64,000 nt of DNA from Blumeriella jaapii (lineage: Eukaryota > Ascomycota > Leotiomycetes > Helotiales > Drepanopezizaceae): contig VWND01000016.1 in NCBI GenBank assembly GCA_009599575.1, positions 372,001-436,000 on the forward strand, in the 5' to 3' direction. Made by a program: the position numbers and the translations under genes. The notes below the pieces were generated by a model. It was given only the letters and a program-made list of their open reading frames with translations. It did no database searches and was not told the DNA's origin. Positions 59,214 to 64,000 of the stretch are shown piece by piece (positions within the stretch are counted from its first letter, which is position 1; every line of letters starts with the position of its first letter).

Positions 59214-60889
59214 TGTGCGTCGCTCCTATCTCTGGTGCGCAACACATCAACCGATCGAGGTGAAGTGAACGGTAATTGAAGCAAGACTGTATGACAATCA
59301 ACTAGCTAGATGTGACAATCGCAGGCAGAAGCCCCTGGAGTTGGGCCAGGTCGCCCAAGTCATCAGGACTCGTAAGCGACGGGTTCTGTTCCAGTGCTTT
59401 CCTCATCCTACGATGTCCTGCTTCAATTGCCCCTCTAGCATCCCATACATCATACCTGTACGAAAGCAATGCCGGCTCCCGACAGACTGAACCCCCCTCC
59501 CCCCCCCAACACACCATCTCACACATCATGCCTTATCCGTAGATCCGCATCATCAGCCCGCCAAGACTGCTTTCTCCGGGCCAGCATCGATTCAACTCGA
59601 CGCGTGAACTCCTCCTCTGCTAGTCATCCCATCCAACCATGTTTCTCGGCAGTAGAGCAAACAGGCTCTACACACGCTCTCCGAACCTTCTTTTCTTCGT
59701 TCTTTTCTTCGTTCTCCGAAATCCGGATGAGCATGTATGTAGGTACGGTCCAACAGCACGCAACACGCTCGCTTTCCCCTCGCTCTAGTCTAGCCTCGCT
59801 TCCTTCCTCCTACTGCTGTATGCCGAGCGAGCTGGATCGACGCGACAGCACAACGTTTTTCGCATCTTACAGCACTTGGGAAAAAGCCAGCTGCTGGTCC
59901 GACCGAGGTGAGGGACACATGAACAGATAAGATCTTTGCGGGAGGACTTCCGAGTGCGGTTTGATTTGCGGTTTTGAGAGATGCGGTATTATTATTGAAA
60001 GATGAAGTCTTGAGAGATGCGGTATTGTTATTGAGAGATAAAGTCTTAAGAAATGCGGTATTGTTATTGAGAGATGAAGTCTTGAGAGACGCAGTATCAG
60101 TCTTGAGAGATGCGGTCTTGAGAGAGCAGCATTAGTGAGAGCTGCAGTCTCGAGAGATGCACCGTCCCGTGCGAGACGGACCAGGCCATCATCCATCATC
60201 CCATCGCGATGCCGCTTTCGAGGACACGGCCATCGACGGATGACGCGCACGCACGCTGTTCTCCCTCCGCCCGGCCGGCGGCAGGGACGACGGATCTACG
60301 GTTCTTGCTGTGAGTGTTGGCCGCACGTTTTTGCTGTGAGTTCGCGGTACGTTCTTGCTCGAAGTTCTTGCTACGAGTCGTTCTTGCTGTGAGCTCGCGG
60401 GGAGTTCTTGCTACAAGTTCTTCCTGCCGTTCCTTGCGATGGAGCGTCGCCCTTTCCTCCCAGCGTCGCACGGCTGGGGACATCGGCCGAGTCGCTCGAA
60501 GCGGAAGGAGGAGAAGGCTACCCACCTCCAGCACTTACAGTACAGTAGGTACTGTACATACAGTACTGTACAGTACAAGATCTGGCCGATGCCGCGTCCA
60601 GTGATGTTTTGCCCAAAGTCTTGGTGTTTCGGATGGCTCGTCGGCCCAGGTTAGAATTCTGGCTGGTCGAGGGATAAACCAAAGTGCAAAAGGTGTTGAA
60701 GAGTCACGAGCCAGAAAAGTCCACTCATATTGATCTTGTAGTAATGAGATACGTCTCGTGCCCGACGCCCTTTTCTTCTTCTTCCCATTCAATCACCTCC
60801 TCCTTTGCAGTTCTGCCGACCCTCCGATTGCCCCTTCGCTCCCTTTCCCTTTTTCCGCCTTCACCAATCTCCTGAAGCCCCGGAGATTT
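59214..60889. other. 1.7-kb intergenic region with minisatellites
   Basis: Between Gep4 and the small cysteine-rich gene. A 36-bp minisatellite lies at 59976-60119. A looser array of TTCTTGCTGTGAGTTCGCGG-like words lies at 60300-60440, and the palindromic CAGTACTGTACAGTAC cluster at 60535-60577. C-runs occur near 59492-59508. No gene is recognised; frames of 75-153 codons follow the repeats. Confidence 0.55.
59976..60119 (+). repeat. 36-bp minisatellite
   Basis: Three head-to-tail units of 36 bases (starts 59976, 60012, 60048), each beginning GAGAGATGCGGTATT or a near copy and ending GATGAAGTCTT, are followed by two shortened units of 21 and 15 bases. Differences between units are few. It is non-coding. 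Confidence 0.9.
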
Positions 60890-61097
60890 TCACTCTGAAC
60901 AAGCGCATTCTCTACCCTTACAGATTGGGTGTCCTTCACCTATACAGACCTAATTTCATATGAATTAATTCTACTGTTTATTTTTGTAGTTGGAATTTTT
61001 TTTTACTTACGACGGAATGCTGACATTCATCGTCTGTTCGACAACTTTCAGCAATTGCGATAATTGCAGCAAGAACAAAAACGATAGAGAATTTCAT
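60890..61097 (-). CDS. Small secreted cysteine-rich peptide (48-residue precursor, six cysteines)
   Basis: Two exons, 61011-61097 and 60890-60949, are joined over a 61-base intron with a consensus GTAAGT donor and a TTAG acceptor, giving 48 residues. Exon 1 starts MKFSIVFVLAAIIAIAES, a textbook signal peptide, then CRTDDECQHSV. Exon 2 adds VCIGEGHPICKGRECACSE and stops. The mature 30-residue peptide has six Cys spaced C-x5-C-x5-C-x7-C-x4-C-x-C, suiting three disulfides in a knottin- or defensin-like fold. The spacing resembles plant nodule-specific cysteine-rich peptides, but no homology is claimed. A TATAAAAAG box lies 157 bases upstream, with an A/C-rich leader (CACCTTAACAACAACACACA). The gene borders a transposon-rich AT block, a usual place for fungal effectors. 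Possible roles are effector, antimicrobial or signalling peptide. The reading frame and splice are secure; function is unknown. Confidence 0.8.
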
Positions 61098-61253
61098 GGT
61101 GAAAGAAATTTCAAATTGACGAAAAGGTCAAAAGATGTGACGGAATAGTCAAATCGTAATTGGATTTGGATAGGTATGTAGGTCAGAAACAGGATGTGTG
61201 TGTTGTTGTTAAGGTGAAAGGAAAAGAAGAAGACAGCGAAGTGGAATGGCTGT

Positions 61254-61262
61254 CTTTTTATA
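61254..61262 (-). promoter_or_regulatory. TATA box of the cysteine-rich peptide gene
   Basis: On the minus strand TATAAAAAG lies 157 bases before the ATG. The following transcript leader is pyrimidine-rich (CTTCTTCTTTTCCTTTC), then A/C-rich up to the start, as in highly expressed fungal genes. Confidence 0.65.
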
Positions 61263-61357
61263 GTCTGGCGTTTGCGGGATTTTTGTAAACTTAAAGCATT
61301 TGGAAATCTAATTGATAGTTTTTAACCAAAAAGTTTGTATGGATTACTACTATGGTA

Positions 61358-61386
61358 CAGCAGGGTGCAAACAGTCTCTGCACCCC
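61358..61386 (+). mobile_element. Solitary end of a Tc1/mariner-type element
   Basis: CAGCAGGGTGCAAACAGTCT followed by CTGCACCC, preceded by TA (61356-61357), matches the terminal repeats of the element at 2058-2611: 19 of 22 positions from GGTGCA to ACCC agree with that element's right end. No partner end is visible to the right edge, so the element is truncated, interrupted by later insertion, or extends out of the window. Confidence 0.5.
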
Positions 61387-62119
61387 CCCCCCCTTGCAGC
61401 CAAGATAGTTAATAGTACAGCCAAGATAGATTTCATGCAGCGGAGAAAAAATTACTATTTTTTAGGCTGAAATATCCAGCCATTTTTGGCACGTGGTTAA
61501 TATGCTCCAAACATTTAAAACTCATTAAATCTAAATATTTTTTCAATAGCATGTACGATTTATCGAATTGTTTTGCAAACTTTGAATTGCTTTGCGGATT
61601 AATTAGAAATAGGTTTAAATTTTTCTTTCCCAACGATTCGTCTTGTAAACGTAAATGCTAGAGCTAAAAAGCGGTGTGTGTGTACTGGACAACATTGCAA
61701 ACTGGAGTGTTTACTGCAACGGCCCGGCCATTCGGCTGTTCGGCTTTCGGCGGTTCAGCTTTTCGTTACGGTTCTGGCTTAGCGCCAGGGGCAGGGGATT
61801 CTACAGTGTACACAGTCTATCGGTTAAGTATTATTCCTGGTCAAGCAGGGATAATTTCACCTTAGCTCAATCGGGTAATAGCCCAACTTTCGGTAAGCTT
61901 CTACGAAATACGACAAAATTACAAAATAAGAGATACGGGCAAAACTTTACGCAATACAGTACAACGCATCGCAACGCAACGCAACGCAACGCAATAGCTT
62001 CAGCTTCTACTTCAGCTTTTACTACAGCTTTTACTTTAGCTTCTAAACGTTTAAAGCTTTTGATTTAACTCGAAGTCAGCGACGTGATATTAGCTTGTTA
62101 TATTTAATCGGTGTCAAGC

Positions 62120-62404
62120 TGTTATTAATATGACGATTCATTCTGTTGCCACCTCTCGTGTCACCCCAGCAACTACGTATAGCTGCAAGCTCCCTGGTCT
62201 CCTGGTGGGTCTCCCTATCAACTGTGGAAACTGTTTATATATATAAGGCTTTTTTTTTTTAGCAACTTCTGCCTTCTGCAATTGTTGATTTTAAATAAAT
62301 ATTTTTATTACAAAACCAAAAGCTCGTTTTTCATATTATATAAACTCGGCGACCAGTTAATTAATCTTCCAGCCTTCCGACTGATTAGATCGTTATATTA
62401 TTAA
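62120..62404 (+). mobile_element. Possible LTR of a Ty3/gypsy-type retroelement
   Basis: The segment starts TGTTATTAATATGACG, like many fungal gypsy LTRs, and ends TTAACA, giving the usual TGTTA...TAACA inverted ends. Inside are TATATATATAAGG (about 62234-62246), suited to a promoter, and AATAAAT (about 62295), suited to polyadenylation. There is no second LTR in the window and the primer-binding site is not recognisable, so the limits are uncertain. Confidence 0.35.
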
Positions 62405-64000
62405 CAACTTTTTTTCTACGCTAGCGACGGCGTAAACTATTTTTCCTTTCGAATTTTTTACAAGTTATACCAAAATGATCGACCGGTCGTAAAAAGGCTT
62501 ATTTCCGCATTTTGCGAAAAATAACTCTTGTTTAACGATTTTCCTTTCAGCAGAGCTTTTCAGCTTCTGCTATTATATTACAACCTTTTTTTTAATTAGC
62601 GAAAAAGCAGCTTTCCTCAAAAGCTTCTTTTTTTAAAAAACAATTTTCTTTCCGAGAAAAAAAAAAAAAAAAAAAAAACAGAGCGCTAACTATTTCGCCT
62701 GCTATCTTTTTTTTACAGCCTAGCGCTAAAAGCGTTTAATTAAAACTTTTGCAAAATCAACTAAAAAAAGCGCAAAAGCGTAAACGATAACTTTTGGAAA
62801 TTATACGATTGCGACAGACTTTTTAATTAAAGCGTTTAATAAAATTTATCGAACGTGCTTCTGCCAATCGCGAACCTGCTGCTTCATTTTCTCGCAACGT
62901 TTTATTTCAACTAATAAACGCTGCAAATTAATCTTTACGCTTTTCGCGAACTTTTTTTAAATCTTTTTATAACGGCCAAAACTTTAGCGCGCTTTTTAAA
63001 CGCTATAGTTCTTATTTATCTGCTAACTTTCGACTAACTCGTATAAAACGCGTTTCGAATTTTAAATTTAAATTAAATAATAATAAAAATTATAAAACAC
63101 GCTATTAAAAAACTAAAATTTTCGATAATCTCGAACTTTACTACGACTATTTCGCTAACGATCGATTTCGCAAGAATTATATATTCGATTAAACCGAAAG
63201 CGTAGCAAAAGAATTTCTGACCCCGCGTATCTTAAACCGTTCCGATTTTATATTTTCCGAAAAATTAATAAAAAAAATCGCCGATTTCCTAGCCGACTTT
63301 TTCGACGTTTAAAAAGCCGAAAACGAATTTAAAATGCTTATAATAAATACGCACAACGATTTCTGGCGCTTTTATTTGCGATTTTCCATTTTCGTAGCAA
63401 ACGCTTAAATACGAACTGACAAACAGCTTCGGAACGTTCTTCGCGACAAAATACTAAAGCGTTTACGAAAAAAACTGCATTTGAAATAGGCGCGTACAAC
63501 GATCTTTAAAAATTAGCTTACTGCCGTCCGACAAAAAAAACAAAATTAATTAACTAAACGAATTTTATACGCGAATCGTTTTTTAATCAAGTTCACCATT
63601 TATTAAAATGGTAGATTCTTAACCAAAGCGTACTACGAATTAAATCGTACGTATAAAAATCGTCCAAATGCTTTATAAGCTCTTTTTTAGCCTTTTGTTT
63701 TTTTTTCTTTTCCACGCCAAAACGCCTTTTTTAGCGTTTTTCTTTTTCGATCGGACTAACGACAGCGCTCGTTTTTTATTTTATATTAAAAAGTTTAAAA
63801 AAGCCAATTTACACGACTTTTTACGAGCCGACCCTCGGTTTTATTTAAAAACCTTTCTAAGCTAATAAATATAAACGAGGTCGAACCGGCCGAAAATTCG
63901 TCTTTTAATAATAATAATAAAAACGAAAACTTTTTTTCAAACGACTTTTAAAACGTATACGAGAAAATTAAAAGCTTTCCCGTTAATCGGAAAAACGCTC
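62405..64000 (+). pseudogene. RIP-degenerated retrotransposon gag-like region (continues past the right edge)
   Basis: The DNA is strongly AT-rich, with frequent TA, scarce CA and TG, but retained CG. That is the mark of repeat-induced point mutation, which turns CpA into TpA. Reading + from about 63209, stretches such as EFLTPRILNRSDFIFSEKLI, KKIADFLADFFD, KAENEFKMLIINTHNDFWRF and RTDKQLRNVLRDKILKRLRK read well but are broken by TAA and TAG codons where CAA or CAG would fit. The pattern (PRxLxRSDF, then a helix-rich segment with W and F) recalls gag proteins of gypsy elements. No intact protein is encoded. I did not attempt to restore it. Confidence 0.55.

Larger units (their letters stand above)
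61098..62119. other. Promoter of the peptide gene, then transposon-edge sequence with simple repeats
   Basis: After the peptide promoter (61098-61300) come the Tc1-like end at 61358, an AT-rich stretch, TTCGGC words (61733-61760), CGCAA units (61967-61992) and AGCTTCTACTTCAGCTTTTACT-type repeats (61997-62045, described in short words only). A 137-codon frame at 61655-62068 runs through these repeats and is not called. Confidence 0.5.

Noticed and set aside
61655..62068. 137-codon frame near the transposon edge
   Set aside because: It crosses TTCGGC, CGCAA and CAGCTT repeats and shows no domain.

Overview
The window is nuclear DNA of a filamentous ascomycete (Pezizomycotina). Genes are interrupted by introns of mostly 47-70 bases with GTAAGT-like donors and CTAAC-like branch sites, and products have fungal architectures (Zn2Cys6 regulator, Ptm1-type Golgi protein, fungal Srp9/21). 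The right edge is an AT-rich block that looks mutated by RIP. A leotiomycete is my guess from general resemblance only.

Layout: 1-7323 holds a partial ornithine cyclodeaminase/mu-crystallin gene, a deletion derivative of a Tc1/mariner transposon, a membrane protein and an adenosine-deaminase-like N6-methyl-AMP deaminase. 7324-21789 is repeat-rich, with a 0.5-kb pyrimidine tract, C-runs, a GTA microsatellite and many TACTGTA palindromes. It contains the heterotrimeric G-protein beta subunit, its presumed folding partner (phosducin-like protein), and a polyglutamine Zn2Cys6 regulator.

21790-52112 is gene-dense housekeeping DNA: U-box cyclophilin, an unknown protein, a Ptm1/GPR107-like Golgi protein, Ctu2 (tRNA thiolation), a mitochondrial oxaloacetate-type carrier, Swd2 (COMPASS/CPF), a DUF1308 protein, Srp9/21, ribonucleotide reductase small subunit, a DUF4112 protein, Dcp2 decapping enzyme, Iba57, a J-domain protein and the ribosome-maturation GTPase Efl1. 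A 361-bp MITE with perfect 30-bp terminal inverted repeats sits just upstream of Efl1.

52113-64000 becomes sparser: a small basic protein, a gene relic, Irc6, SmD3 and the mitochondrial PGP phosphatase Gep4 (the last two divergent from a 223-bp promoter), minisatellites, then a tiny two-exon gene for a secreted six-cysteine peptide beside a RIP-mutated retroelement region.

The most interesting object is that cysteine-rich peptide gene (60890-61097): a 48-residue precursor with signal peptide, TATA box and one intron, beside transposon remains, the setting of many fungal effectors. Three conserved genes (Zn2Cys6 regulator, Rnr2, SmD3) each need one extra base to stay in frame. Because two of them encode proteins essential in yeast, I read these as sequence or assembly indels.
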